Counted from the first letter of the stretch, positions 8,933 through 16,189 are shown. The stretch is DNA of 16,189 bases from Aquincola sp. (GCA_029884035.1 JAOUIM010000028.1:1-16189); one strand, 5' to 3'. Translations and numbers: made by a program. The notes: generated by a model from the sequence alone, not told the origin.

Positions 8933-9826
8933 TCAGCCGCGTGAGCGCACGACCAGCGCGACACCCACGGCGGTAACGGCGATCCCGGCGAGAACCTGCG
9001 CGGAGAGTGGCTCGCCGAACAACCACCACGCGAGGAGTGACGCGCATGGCGGCACCATGTAGAGGAGACTGGTCACCTTGGCTGCGGCGCCGCGCTGGAT
9101 CAGCAGGTACAGCATGGAACTGCCGCCCAGCGTCAGCACCAGCACCGACCAGGCCATTGCGCCCACCAACTGAGGATGCATCTGCCACGCGCCGCCTTCG
9201 AGCACGGCCAACGGCGCGGTCACGAGCAGCGCCGCGCCGAGCTGGATCGCGTTGGCGGTACGCACGTCGCAGGGCTTGACGAATCGCTTCTGATAGAGGG
9301 TGCCGACGGTGATCGACAGCAGCGCGAATACCGCCAGCCCGAAGTTGAACGCCGTGACCTCACCGACGCCGACCTTGTGCCCTACCACCAGCAGCAGGCC
9401 ACCCAGGCCGAGCAGCAGGCCGAGCCACTGGCGTCGCGAGATCGCGCGGGTGCCGCCGGGCAGCGACAGCCAGATCGCCGTCAGCACCGGCTGCAGCCCG
9501 ATGATCAGCGCGACCGTGCCGGCGCCGATTCCGGCCTTGACCGCGGCCCACACGCCGCCCAGGTAGCCCGCATGCATTAGCGCGCCGGTGACCGCGAGAT
9601 GCAGCCACTGAGCCCGCCCCACCGGCCAGGCTGCGCGGGCGATCGTGATCCAGGCGCCGAATGCGGCGACCGACAGGGCATAACGCAGGGTCAGGAAGCC
9701 GAGCGGCGGCGCGTGCGGCATGCCGTAGCGAGCCACGACAAAACCCGTGCTCCAGACCAGCACGAAGACGGCCGGCATGGCGGCGAGCAGCGTGGCGCGT
9801 CGCGCGGCGGGATCGGCCGCGCTCAT
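8933..9826 (-). CDS. EamA-family (DMT superfamily) membrane transporter
   Basis: A predicted inner-membrane exporter of 297 residues with about ten transmembrane segments in two repeated EamA halves. The first half opens with LVWSTGFVVARYGMPHAPPLGFLTLRY, a typical DMT entry; the second shows AWSVLVLTLGGSSMLYLLIQRGAA and SLLYMVPPCASLLAWWLFGEPL, matching the conserved EamA exit with Pro and GE. Members export amino acids, purines or other metabolites, but the substrate cannot be told here. The start ATG at 9826 overlaps the pgsA stop as ATGA, so translation is probably coupled to pgsA. Longer in-frame extension upstream would run through pgsA in another frame and is not believable. The hydrolase remnant follows after 37 bases. 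Confidence 0.9.
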   Translation of the reverse strand: MSAADPAARRATLLAAMPAVFVLVWSTGFVVARYGMPHAPPLGFLTLRYALSVAAFGAWITIARAAWPVGRAQWLHLAVTGALMHAGYLGGVWAAVKAGIGAGTVALIIGLQPVLTAIWLSLPGGTRAISRRQWLGLLLGLGGLLLVVGHKVGVGEVTAFNFGLAVFALLSITVGTLYQKRFVKPCDVRTANAIQLGAALLVTAPLAVLEGGAWQMHPQLVGAMAWSVLVLTLGGSSMLYLLIQRGAAAKVTSLLYMVPPCASLLAWWLFGEPLSAQVLAGIAVTAVGVALVVRSRG

Positions 9827-10389
9827 CGGACCTTGGCGCGGATTTCCGGCAGGGCCTTCTGCAGGTAATACACCATCGACCAGATCGTCAGCACGGCGGC
9901 AATCCAGATCAGAACCGTGCCCCAGCGCAGGGTGTCGATGACACCGAACAAAGAACCATGAAACAGCAGGAACGGGATCGCGACCATCTGCGTCGCGGTC
10001 TTGATCTTGCCCAACATGTGCACCGCAACGCTGCGCGATGCGCCGATCTGCGCCATCCACTCGCGCAGCGCAGAGATCGCGATCTCGCGACCGATGATGA
10101 TGAAGGCCGCGATCGCATCGATCCGCCTGAGCGACAGCAGAACCAGCAGTGCGGCGCAGATCAGGAACTTGTCGGCCACCGGGTCGAGGAAAGCGCCGAA
10201 CGACGAAGTCTGGTTCAACCGCCGTGCCAGCCATCCATCGGCCCAGTCGGTAATCGCCACGGCGACGAACAGCACGGTGGCGATCAGGTTCTGCATCGCA
10301 GGCGCCGCCGGCAGGTAGAACACGCCGATGATCAGCGGGATCGCGACGATGCGCGCCCAGGTCAACAGCGTCGGCAGATTGAAGAACAT
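9823..10389 (-). CDS. pgsA: CDP-diacylglycerol-glycerol-3-phosphate 3-phosphatidyltransferase
   Basis: An inner-membrane enzyme that joins CDP-diacylglycerol and glycerol-3-phosphate to phosphatidylglycerophosphate, the committed step to phosphatidylglycerol and cardiolipin. It has 188 residues, as expected, with several membrane helices. The CDP-alcohol phosphotransferase signature D-x2-DG-x2-AR-x8-G-x3-D-x3-D is complete in DWADGWLARRLNQTSSFGAF followed by LDPVADK. The family N-terminus MFFNLPTLLTWARIVAIPLI fixes the ATG at 10389; the ribosome site is only a weak GGGG. The order uvrC then pgsA on the same strand is widespread in proteobacteria, here with a small lipoprotein gene inserted. 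Its stop overlaps the start of the EamA gene. Confidence 0.95.
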   Translation of the reverse strand: MFFNLPTLLTWARIVAIPLIIGVFYLPAAPAMQNLIATVLFVAVAITDWADGWLARRLNQTSSFGAFLDPVADKFLICAALLVLLSLRRIDAIAAFIIIGREIAISALREWMAQIGASRSVAVHMLGKIKTATQMVAIPFLLFHGSLFGVIDTLRWGTVLIWIAAVLTIWSMVYYLQKALPEIRAKVR

Positions 10390-10423
10390 GCCCCGATCGT
10401 AGCCGCTCGGGGCCGCTTCACCC

Positions 10424-10882
10424 TTACAGATCGAGTGCGCGGGGCTTGAATTTGCGGTCGTCGCGGAAGAGGAAGACCTCGCTGAACTTCCAGGGCCGCG
10501 GCAGGTGCGACACGTCGCCGTAAGGCGCAGCGCGGTTGACCGCGTCGATCGCGATGCGCACCGTGTCGCCGGCCTGGCTGGGCTCGCGCTGGACCCTGAC
10601 GCGGCGCACCGACCCGTCGCCGTTGAGCTCGACCTCGAGGACCGGGATCGCGAGCAGCGGCTCCGGCACGACGCCGGTGTAGGTCTTGTCGGGATTGGCC
10701 TCGACCATGCGCCGTCCCGCATGGACTCGGAACTCGTCCCAGTTGCGATAGCGCGCACTCGACATCGCTGGCGCGGACCGAGCCGAAGCTCCCGTCGCGG
10801 AAGGCGCAGGCGACGAGGGTCCTCGCGGCGCGGAACAGGCCGCGAGTGCACTCAGCACGACGAGCGCCCCCAGCCTTCCCAC
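10424..10882 (-). CDS. Small lipoprotein with a TonB-C-like domain
   Basis: A 152-residue protein seen between uvrC and pgsA. The beginning MGRLGALVVLSALAAC is a short lipoprotein signal with lipobox LAAC, giving Cys16 as the lipidated residue. A Ser/Ala/Pro linker (about 17-40) follows, then a folded region with RNWDEFRVHAGRRMVEANPD, VLEVELNGDGSVRRVRV, AIDAVNRAAPYGDVSHLP and WKFSEVFLFRDDRKFKPR. The strand-helix-strand pattern, with 'DG.V..V.V' and a late 'F.F.DD..F', resembles the TonB C-terminal fold, and I recall Burkholderiales homologues annotated as energy transducer TonB or hypothetical. It lacks the TonB membrane anchor and XP linker, so a true TonB role is doubtful. Start: GTG at 10882 is chosen for the signal peptide; no good ribosome site is visible, and a TTG at 10945 is the alternative. 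Confidence 0.7.
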   Translation of the reverse strand: MGRLGALVVLSALAACSAPRGPSSPAPSATGASARSAPAMSSARYRNWDEFRVHAGRRMVEANPDKTYTGVVPEPLLAIPVLEVELNGDGSVRRVRVQREPSQAGDTVRIAIDAVNRAAPYGDVSHLPRPWKFSEVFLFRDDRKFKPRALDL

Positions 10883-10961
10883 AATCGCGGTCGAGCCGGC
10901 CGGAGCGGACGAAGGGCGTTTTCGCCTCGGGGAGGCGGCGGCCAAGCCGCTTCGGGGTGTG

Positions 10962-12887
10962 TCAATGCAATACACGGTAGATCTCCTCGGCCAGTGGTCT
11001 GGAGATGCCGTCGACACTGGCCAAGTCGTCGACGCTCGCTTGGGCGACGCCGCGCGCGCCCCCGAATCGCTGCAAAAGGCGCGACCGCTTCTTCGGCCCC
11101 ACGCCAGGGATCTCCTCGAGCTTGCTGCCACCGACGCGCGCGCTGGCGCGTCGCGCCCGCATGCCCGTGATCGCGAAGCGGTGGGCCTCGTCACGGATCT
11201 GCGCCACCAGCATCAGCGCCGCCGAATCCGGCGCCAGCGACACCTTGTCACGCCCGTCGGCGAACACCAGCTCCTCGAGACCGACCTTGCGGCCCTCGCC
11301 CTTCTCGACGCCGACGATCAGCGACAGGTCCAGACCCAGCTCGGCGAACACCTCGCGGGCCATCGCCACCTGGCCTCGCCCGCCATCGACGAGCACGAGG
11401 TCGGGCATGCGCGCGTCGCTGCCGCCGGATGCCAGCACTTCGGCCAGCTTGGCATAGCGGCGCGTGAGCACCTGGCGCATGGCGGCGTAGTCGTCCCCGC
11501 CCGTGATGCCATCGATGTTGAAGCGGCGGTATTGCGCGGATTGCATCTGGTGGTTCTCGAACACCACGCAGCTTGCCTGAGTCGCCTCACCTGCGGTATG
11601 GCTGATGTCGAAACATTCGATGCGCAGCGTGTCCAGATCGGGGACGTCCAGGCCCAGCACATCGGCCAGCGCACGGGTGCGCTCGCGCTGCGAGCCTTCC
11701 TCGGCAAGCAGCCTGGCGAGCGCCAGCTCGGCGCCGCTCTCGGCCATCTCGAGCCAGGTGCGGCGCTGTTCGCGCGGCTGGTGCTGTGCAACGAGCTTGA
11801 CGCCGCTGTGCTCGCCCACCGCCGCCAGCAGCGCCGGGTCGACCGCATGGCTCGTCACGAGCTGCGGCGGCACGAAGCCGTCGAGGTAATGCTGCACGAT
11901 GAATGCCTCGAGCACCGCCACCTCGGGGGAGGTTCCCTCGCTCCAGGCCGAACCGTCGTCGACGTGGGTCGGGAAATATGCGCGATCACCCAGATGGCGT
12001 CCGCCGCGCACCATCGCAAGGTTCACGCACGCCCGTCCGCCCTTCACGCGCACGGCCAGGATGTCGACGTCCTTGCTCGTCGCGCCGAAGCTGCTCTCGT
12101 CCACCGCCTGCTGGTGCAGCACACGCGACAGCGACCCGATCTGGTCACGCAGCTGCGCCGCCTGCTCGTATTGCAGCGCCTGGGCATGCGCCATCATGCG
12201 GCGCTGCAGATCGTCGAGCACTTCCTGCGTCTGGCCGCGCAGGAAGCGCTCGGTATCGGCAACGTCGCGCGCGTAGTCATCGGCCGACACCAGCCCCACG
12301 CAGGGCCCCGAGCAGCGGCGGATCTGGTACAGCAGGCACGGCCGCGAGCGGTTGGCGAACACCGTGTCCTCGCAGGTGCGCAGCCGGAACACCTTCTGGA
12401 TCAGCTGGATCGATTCCTTGACCGCCCAGGCTGTCGGATACGGGCCGAAATAGCGGTGCCGCTTGTCGACCGCGCCGCGGTAGTAAGCGACGCGCGGGAA
12501 CCGTGACGCTGGCAGTGCGGCTTCGCCGGCCGCGGCGCCCGACACGAGCTTGAGGTAGGGGTAGCTCTTGTCGTCCCGAAACAGGATGTTGAATTTCGGC
12601 GCGAGGGCCTTGATCAGGTTGTTCTCGAGCAGCAGGGCCTCGGCCTCGCTGCGCACGACCGTCGTCTCGACGGCCGCGATGCGCTCGACCATGACGCCGA
12701 TACGTGTGCCGCCGTGGTCCTTCTGGAAGTAGCTCGCGACCCGCTTGCGCAGGCTGCGCGCCTTGCCGACGTAGAGCACCGCGCCGGCGCCATCGAGGAA
12801 ACGGTAGACGCCGGGGCGCTGCGGCAGCGCCGCCACCGCGGCCAGCAGCCTCTCGCGCGCGGGATCCACGGTCGTCGTCTCGCTCAT
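10962..12887 (-). CDS. uvrC: Excinuclease ABC subunit C
   Basis: The dual-incision nuclease of nucleotide excision repair; after UvrA/UvrB load at a lesion, it cuts 3' with its GIY-YIG domain and 5' with its RNase-H-like domain. The 641 residues have the full order: GIY-YIG nuclease (about 22-100, GVY at 26-28, YVGKA at 39-43, Arg47, then SEAEALLLENNLIK with the catalytic Glu), UvrB-binding UVR motif (about 205-240, RRMMAHAQALQYEQAAQLRD), RNase-H-like endonuclease (ECFDISH, LVLVDGGRGQ, and RDEAHRFAI with the catalytic His), and tandem helix-hairpin-helix (IPGVGPKKRSRLLQRFGG and VDGISRPLAEEI). The ATG at 12887 has no Shine-Dalgarno and lies 6 bases from a palindrome shared with earP. It begins a long same-strand run including pgsA. 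Confidence 0.97.
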   Translation of the reverse strand: MSETTTVDPARERLLAAVAALPQRPGVYRFLDGAGAVLYVGKARSLRKRVASYFQKDHGGTRIGVMVERIAAVETTVVRSEAEALLLENNLIKALAPKFNILFRDDKSYPYLKLVSGAAAGEAALPASRFPRVAYYRGAVDKRHRYFGPYPTAWAVKESIQLIQKVFRLRTCEDTVFANRSRPCLLYQIRRCSGPCVGLVSADDYARDVADTERFLRGQTQEVLDDLQRRMMAHAQALQYEQAAQLRDQIGSLSRVLHQQAVDESSFGATSKDVDILAVRVKGGRACVNLAMVRGGRHLGDRAYFPTHVDDGSAWSEGTSPEVAVLEAFIVQHYLDGFVPPQLVTSHAVDPALLAAVGEHSGVKLVAQHQPREQRRTWLEMAESGAELALARLLAEEGSQRERTRALADVLGLDVPDLDTLRIECFDISHTAGEATQASCVVFENHQMQSAQYRRFNIDGITGGDDYAAMRQVLTRRYAKLAEVLASGGSDARMPDLVLVDGGRGQVAMAREVFAELGLDLSLIVGVEKGEGRKVGLEELVFADGRDKVSLAPDSAALMLVAQIRDEAHRFAITGMRARRASARVGGSKLEEIPGVGPKKRSRLLQRFGGARGVAQASVDDLASVDGISRPLAEEIYRVLH

Positions 12888-12892
12888 CGCGA

Positions 12893-12916
12893 CGGATTAT
12901 CGATGCCGATAATCCG
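12893..12916. promoter_or_regulatory. Perfect palindrome between uvrC and earP, possible bidirectional promoter
   Basis: Arms CGGATTATCG (12893-12902) and CGATAATCCG (12907-12916) are exact reverse complements with a four-base centre ATGC. They fill most of the 32 bases between the two start codons. Each strand reads GATAAT once (plus 12908-12913; minus 12901-12896). As a -10 this would place the starts at or within a few bases of the ATGs of earP and uvrC, and neither gene has a ribosome site, consistent with leaderless messages. An operator role is the alternative. No good -35 is visible. Confidence 0.55.
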
Positions 12917-12919
12917 CCG

Positions 12920-13939
12920 ATGCGCTGGGACATCTTCTGCCGCGTGATCGACAACCACGGCGATCTGGGCGTGTGCTGGCGTCTGGCCGCCGACCTGGCC
13001 TCGCGCGGCCAGCAGGTGCGTCTGTGGGTCGACCAGCCCGACGCGCTGGTGTGGCTGGCGCCCGCGGGCGCGGTGGGCGTCGAGGTGCGGCCCTGGCGAG
13101 AGCCCTTCGAGACCTGCGAACCCGGTGACGTCGTGATCGAGGCCTTCGGCTGCGACCCGCCGCCCGCGTTCGTCGCGTCCATGGCGGCGCGGCCACGGCC
13201 GCCCGTCTGGATCAACCTCGAGTACCTGAGCGCCGAGAGCCATGCCGAGCGCAACCACGGGCTGCCCTCGCCGGTGTTGCGTGGCCCGGGTGCTGGGCTC
13301 ACGAAGTGGTTCTACTTTCCCGGCTTCACGGCCGCGAGCGGCGGGCTGCTGCGCGGGCCGCTGCCCGTGGCCCGCCGAGACGGGCTGGCCGACGTCGGCG
13401 TGGCGCTTCGTGAGGGTGAGCGCGTGGGCAGCCTGTTCGCGTACGCCGATGCGCCGTTCGACGCGTTGTTCGACCGCCTGGGCGATCGCCCGACGTTGCT
13501 GGTGTTGGCCGCCGGTGCGAGCCAGGGCCCGGCGCTTCGGGCCTGGCAGCGCCGGTCGCCTGGCAGCCTGCGGGCCGAGCCGCTGCCTTGGATGAGCCAA
13601 ACCGACTACGACCGGCTCCTCGCGGGTTGCGACATCAACATCGCGCGCGGCGAGGACTCGATCGTCCGCGCCATGTGGGCCGCCCGCCCGTTCGTGTGGC
13701 ACATCTACCGCCAGCATGACGGCGCGCATGCTCCCAAGCTCGAAGCCCTGCTCGATCGCCTGGGCGCCGACGAATCCCTGCGGACCTTGTGGCGGGCCTG
13801 GAACGGCCTAGGCCCATGGCCGGCGGCGCTGCCCGAAGACGCCCCGTGGCGGGCGCTGTGCGGGCGCTGGCGTGACGGTCTGCTGTGCCAGACGGACCTG
13901 ACCAGCCGGCTGATCGCCTTCGTCGCGTCCAAACGGTAG
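12920..13939 (+). CDS. earP: EF-P arginine rhamnosyltransferase EarP
   Basis: A cytoplasmic inverting GT-B glycosyltransferase (DUF2331, now EarP) that moves rhamnose from dTDP-beta-L-rhamnose onto Arg32 of elongation factor P. It has 339 residues, somewhat shorter than the roughly 370-390 of well-studied members. The N-terminal block IFCRVIDNHGDLGVCWRLA carries the conserved catalytic aspartate region (Asp11, Asp15). The C-terminal donor site is evident in CDINIARGEDSIVRAMWAARPFVW followed by IYRQHDGAH, shown here in part. The LEYLS and KWFYFPGF motifs between are also characteristic. It sits immediately upstream of efp on the same strand. The ATG at 12920 is preceded by no ribosome site; a GATAAT lies 7-12 bases upstream, so a leaderless message is possible. 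The dTDP-rhamnose (rml) genes are not in this window. Confidence 0.93.
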   Translation: MRWDIFCRVIDNHGDLGVCWRLAADLASRGQQVRLWVDQPDALVWLAPAGAVGVEVRPWREPFETCEPGDVVIEAFGCDPPPAFVASMAARPRPPVWINLEYLSAESHAERNHGLPSPVLRGPGAGLTKWFYFPGFTAASGGLLRGPLPVARRDGLADVGVALREGERVGSLFAYADAPFDALFDRLGDRPTLLVLAAGASQGPALRAWQRRSPGSLRAEPLPWMSQTDYDRLLAGCDINIARGEDSIVRAMWAARPFVWHIYRQHDGAHAPKLEALLDRLGADESLRTLWRAWNGLGPWPAALPEDAPWRALCGRWRDGLLCQTDLTSRLIAFVASKR

Positions 13940-13942
13940 AAT
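13937..13942 (+). promoter_or_regulatory. Putative -10 hexamer (TAGAAT) for efp
   Basis: TAGAAT begins on the stop codon of earP and would start an efp transcript near 13949, with a leader of about 80 bases that includes a short GC hairpin (CGGGG 13959-13963 with CCCCG 13970-13974). The -35 position is unconvincing. Efp could thus be made independently of earP, sensible because EF-P is needed in far greater amount than its modifying enzyme. Confidence 0.45.
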
Positions 13943-14030
13943 CACGGGCTTTGCGCGCCGGGGGTCCAGCCCCGCGGGTCGCCCAACGAAGTCGCGACGA
14001 ATTGCGACGGAACCCATCAGAGACAGCGCC

Positions 14031-14585
14031 ATGAAACTCGCTCAAGAAATCCGCGCCGGCAACGTGATCATGCAGGGCAAGGACCCGATGGTCGTGCTCA
14101 AGACCGAATACAGCCGCGGCGGGCGCAATGCCGCGACCGTGCGCATGAAGATGAAGAACCTGCTCAACGGCGGCGGCGCCGAGGTCGTCTTCAAGGCCGA
14201 CGACAAGATGGATCCGATCGTGCTCGACAAGAAGGAGTGCACCTACACCTATTTCGCCGACCCGATGTACGTCTTCATGGACAGCGAGTACAACCAGTTC
14301 GAGGTCGAGGCCGAGAACATGGGCGACGCGATCCAGTACCTCGAGGACAACATGCCGGTCGAAGTCGTCTTCTACGACGGCAAGGCGATCTCGGTCGAGC
14401 TGCCCACCACGGTGGTTCGAGAGATCATCACCGAGCCCGCCGTCAAGGGCGACACGTCGGGCAAGGTCATGAAGCCGGCGAAGCTGGTCGGTACCGGGTT
14501 CGAGATTGCGGTACCCCTGTTCGTCGAGAACGGCGACAAGATCGAGATCGACACGCGCACGCACGAGTACCGCAAGCGCGTCTGA
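14031..14585 (+). CDS. efp: Elongation factor P
   Basis: The translation factor that binds between the P and E sites and speeds peptide bond formation at polyproline and similar stalling motifs. The 184 residues have the three-domain layout: an N-terminal KOW-like domain (1-64), the central OB domain, and the C-terminal OB domain with TGFEIAVPLFVENGDKIEID and the closing DTRTHEYRKRV. The modification loop reads TEYSRGGRNAATVR, placing Arg at residue 32, not the Lys found at this place in EpmA-modified (E. coli type) EF-P. That fits rhamnosylation by EarP, encoded just upstream. The ATG at 14031 has only a weak GAGACA ribosome site. A terminator follows 30 bases after the stop. Confidence 0.98.
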   Translation: MKLAQEIRAGNVIMQGKDPMVVLKTEYSRGGRNAATVRMKMKNLLNGGGAEVVFKADDKMDPIVLDKKECTYTYFADPMYVFMDSEYNQFEVEAENMGDAIQYLEDNMPVEVVFYDGKAISVELPTTVVREIITEPAVKGDTSGKVMKPAKLVGTGFEIAVPLFVENGDKIEIDTRTHEYRKRV

Positions 14586-14614
14586 CCAATTCGAGCGACG
14601 CCGGGTCCACACAC

Positions 14615-14643
14615 AGGGCGCCACGGGGCGCCCTTTCTGTTTG
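14615..14643 (+). terminator. Rho-independent terminator after efp
   Basis: Arms AGGGCGCC (14615-14622) and GGCGCCCT (14627-14634) with a four-base loop ACGG and a T-rich tail TTTCTGTTT. On the minus strand the downstream side is not T-rich, so it serves efp rather than the convergent parC, which starts its stop codon 13 bases further on. Confidence 0.87.
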
Positions 14644-14655
14644 TGGCGGCAGGCC

Positions 14656-16188
14656 TCAGCCGACCACGCGCAGCGTCTTCGTGAATCCGGCCACCTTGTG
14701 ACCCTTGCGCGCACGCTTGCCTTCGTGGCTTGCGAGCGCCGCGGCCGCCAGGCGCTCCTCCTTCGGCTTGCCGCCGCGCCCGCTGCCGATCACCGTGAGC
14801 TGATCGCCGCAGCTCGTCGCCGACAGCAGTGGGTCGGCCTTGGCATCGACGACCATCAGCGTCAGACCGCGCCCGCCATTGGCCTGGCGCTTGAGGTCGG
14901 CGAGCGGGAACACCAGCAGACGTCCCGACAACGCCAGGCACGCCACACGCGCCTGCCCCGGTACCACCGTCGTTGGCGGCAGCACATGCTCGCCCGGCTC
15001 GAGCGACAGGAACGCCTTGCCCCCGCGCTGCCGGCTGGCCATGTCGCCCGCGTTGGCGAGAAGGCCGAAGCCGCCGGTGTTCGCGAGCAGAAGCAGCGCG
15101 TCGGCGGGGCCGGCAAAGTAATGCGCCGGCTGTGTACCGGCCTCGAGGTCGACCAGCGTCGTGATCGGCGCCCCGTCGCCGCGGCCGCCGGGCAGCGCGG
15201 CAGCCGCCACGCTATAAACGCGCCCATTGCTGCCGAACACCAGCAGCGTGTCGATGCTGCGACAGGGGAAGGCGCCGTAGAGCGTATCGCCCGCCTTGAA
15301 GCCGAGTGTCGCGACATCGACCTCGTGGCCCTTCAGGGCCCTCACCCAGCCTTTCATGCTCACGACGACGGTGACCGGTTCATCGACAATCTTGACCTCG
15401 GCGACCGCACGCTTGTCGGCGCGGATCTCGGTGCGGCGCGAATCGCCATGCTGCCTCGCGTCGGCTTCGATCTCCTTGACGAGCGTGCGCTTGAGCGCCG
15501 TGGGGCTGGCCACGATCTCGGCCAGCTTGGCTTCGTCCGCGCGCAGGTCCTTCAACTCCTGCTCGATCTTGATGTGCTCGAGCCGCGCCAACTGACGCAG
15601 CCGCATTTCGAGGATGTCCTCGGCCTGACGGTCGGAGAGCTTGAAGCGCGCGATCAGCGCCGGCTTGGGTTCGTCGGCATTGCGGATCAGGCGGATCACC
15701 TCGTCGACATTGAGCAGCACCAGCAGCCGCCCCTCGAGCACGTGGATGCGCTCGCGCACCCTGTCCAGGCGATGGTGCGTGCGGCGCAACACCGTCGCCT
15801 GCCTGAAGTCCAGCCACTCGACGAGCATGCGGCGCAGGCTTTTCTGAACCGGCTTGCCGTCCCGGCCCACCACGGTCAGGTTGATCGGCGCACTGGTCTC
15901 CAGGCTGGTGTGCGCGAGCAGCGTCGTGATCAGCTCCTGCTGCTCGACGGTGCGCGTGCGTGGCTCGAACACGAGGCGCACCGGCGCGTCCTTGCTCGAC
16001 TCGTCGCGCACCGCATCGATCACCGCAAGCACCGTCTGCTTGAGCTGGTTCTGCTCCTGCGTAAGCGCCTTCTTGCCAGCCTTGACCTTGGGGTTCGTGA
16101 GTTCCTCGATCTCCTCCAGCACCTTTGCCGTGCTCACCCCCGGCGGCAATTCGGTGACCACGAGCTGCCACTGCCCGCGCGCCAGGTC
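14656..16188 (-). CDS. parC: DNA topoisomerase IV subunit A, 5' end missing
   Basis: The DNA-cleaving subunit of topoisomerase IV, which decatenates daughter chromosomes with ParE. The last 510 codons are visible; the gene runs off the right edge, so the catalytic tyrosine, winged-helix domain and the fluoroquinolone-resistance region are not seen. The fragment shows the tower and coiled-coil (TELPPGVSTAKVLEEIEEL, then SLRRMLVEWLDFRQATVLRR and the FKLSDRQAEDILEMRLRQL gate region), followed by a beta-pinwheel C-terminal domain (VTVVVSMKGWVRALKGHEV, DTLLVFGSNGRVYSV). The ParC rather than GyrA assignment rests on the degenerate RQRGGKAFL in place of a canonical GyrA box and on the ending FTKTLRVVG. 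A GTG near 16161 is internal, not a start. ParE is not in the window. Confidence 0.93.
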   Translation of the reverse strand, partial: DLARGQWQLVVTELPPGVSTAKVLEEIEELTNPKVKAGKKALTQEQNQLKQTVLAVIDAVRDESSKDAPVRLVFEPRTRTVEQQELITTLLAHTSLETSAPINLTVVGRDGKPVQKSLRRMLVEWLDFRQATVLRRTHHRLDRVRERIHVLEGRLLVLLNVDEVIRLIRNADEPKPALIARFKLSDRQAEDILEMRLRQLARLEHIKIEQELKDLRADEAKLAEIVASPTALKRTLVKEIEADARQHGDSRRTEIRADKRAVAEVKIVDEPVTVVVSMKGWVRALKGHEVDVATLGFKAGDTLYGAFPCRSIDTLLVFGSNGRVYSVAAAALPGGRGDGAPITTLVDLEAGTQPAHYFAGPADALLLLANTGGFGLLANAGDMASRQRGGKAFLSLEPGEHVLPPTTVVPGQARVACLALSGRLLVFPLADLKRQANGGRGLTLMVVDAKADPLLSATSCGDQLTVIGSGRGGKPKEERLAAAALASHEGKRARKGHKVAGFTKTLRVVG

Positions 16189-16189
16189 C

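Noticed and set aside
9827..10234. Extension of the EamA frame into pgsA
   Set aside because: It would read pgsA in the wrong frame; the ATGA overlap start gives a normal EamA length.
10390..10851. Extension of the pgsA frame upstream to 10851
   Set aside because: The added Arg/Ser-rich stretch overlaps the lipoprotein gene in another frame, and the family starts at MFFNLPTLLTWAR.
10959..12506. A 515-codon plus-strand frame opposite uvrC
   Set aside because: Composition is typical of an antisense shadow and uvrC is certain on the other strand with all its domains.
12884..13729. A 281-codon minus-strand frame opposite earP
   Set aside because: Antisense shadow; EarP motifs on the plus strand are clear.

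Overview
The window is dense, GC-rich chromosomal DNA from a betaproteobacterium, most likely of the order Burkholderiales. The Rubrivivax/Methylibium/Leptothrix neighbourhood is plausible, but that is an inference. The evidence is gene content and order: earP next to efp, hupB-tRNA-Val-ppiD, uvrC-lipoprotein-pgsA, a K+-independent H+-pyrophosphatase and a WS/DGAT acyltransferase, all with strong G/C third-position bias. I see no insertion sequence, prophage, CRISPR array or integrase. It reads as core chromosome with a few accessory genes.

Layout, left to right. (1) Positions 1-155 are the 3' end of a COG3146-type acyltransferase gene. (2) Positions 165-3067 hold a divergent pair: soluble pyrophosphatase (ppa, minus) and membrane H+-translocating pyrophosphatase (hppA, plus, with a clear terminator). 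(3) Positions 3086-4567 encode a wax ester synthase/diacylglycerol acyltransferase. (4) Positions 4579-7237, all minus strand, read 5' to 3' as a consensus sigma70 promoter, the HU protein gene, tRNA-Val(UAC), ppiD and tRNA-His(GUG). (5) Positions 7286-12887, also minus, form a long run: uvrC, a TonB-C-like lipoprotein, pgsA, an EamA transporter, an internally deleted haloacetate-dehalogenase-like hydrolase, and a tartrate/D-malate dehydrogenase. Two of its junctions are ATGA overlaps. (6) Positions 12893-14643 begin with a tiny uvrC/earP divergent gap filled by a perfect palindrome, followed by earP, efp and a terminator. (7) Positions 14656-16189 hold the 3' two thirds of parC (minus), cut by the window edge.

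Functional links. ppa and hppA both consume pyrophosphate; one wastes the energy as heat and the other stores it as a proton gradient. earP and efp are enzyme and substrate: EarP rhamnosylates EF-P on Arg32, and the EF-P here has Arg at exactly that position, so ribosome rescue at polyproline should depend on rhamnose in this organism. hupB and ppiD are a conserved neighbour pair, here with tRNAs between and after them.

I found no unmistakably new system. The most interesting observations are the palindrome between uvrC and earP, which could give both genes leaderless transcripts; the in-frame loss of about 110 residues, including the nucleophile site and cap, from an alpha/beta hydrolase still translationally coupled to its neighbour; and a perfect 10-bp hairpin in the probable ppiD leader.
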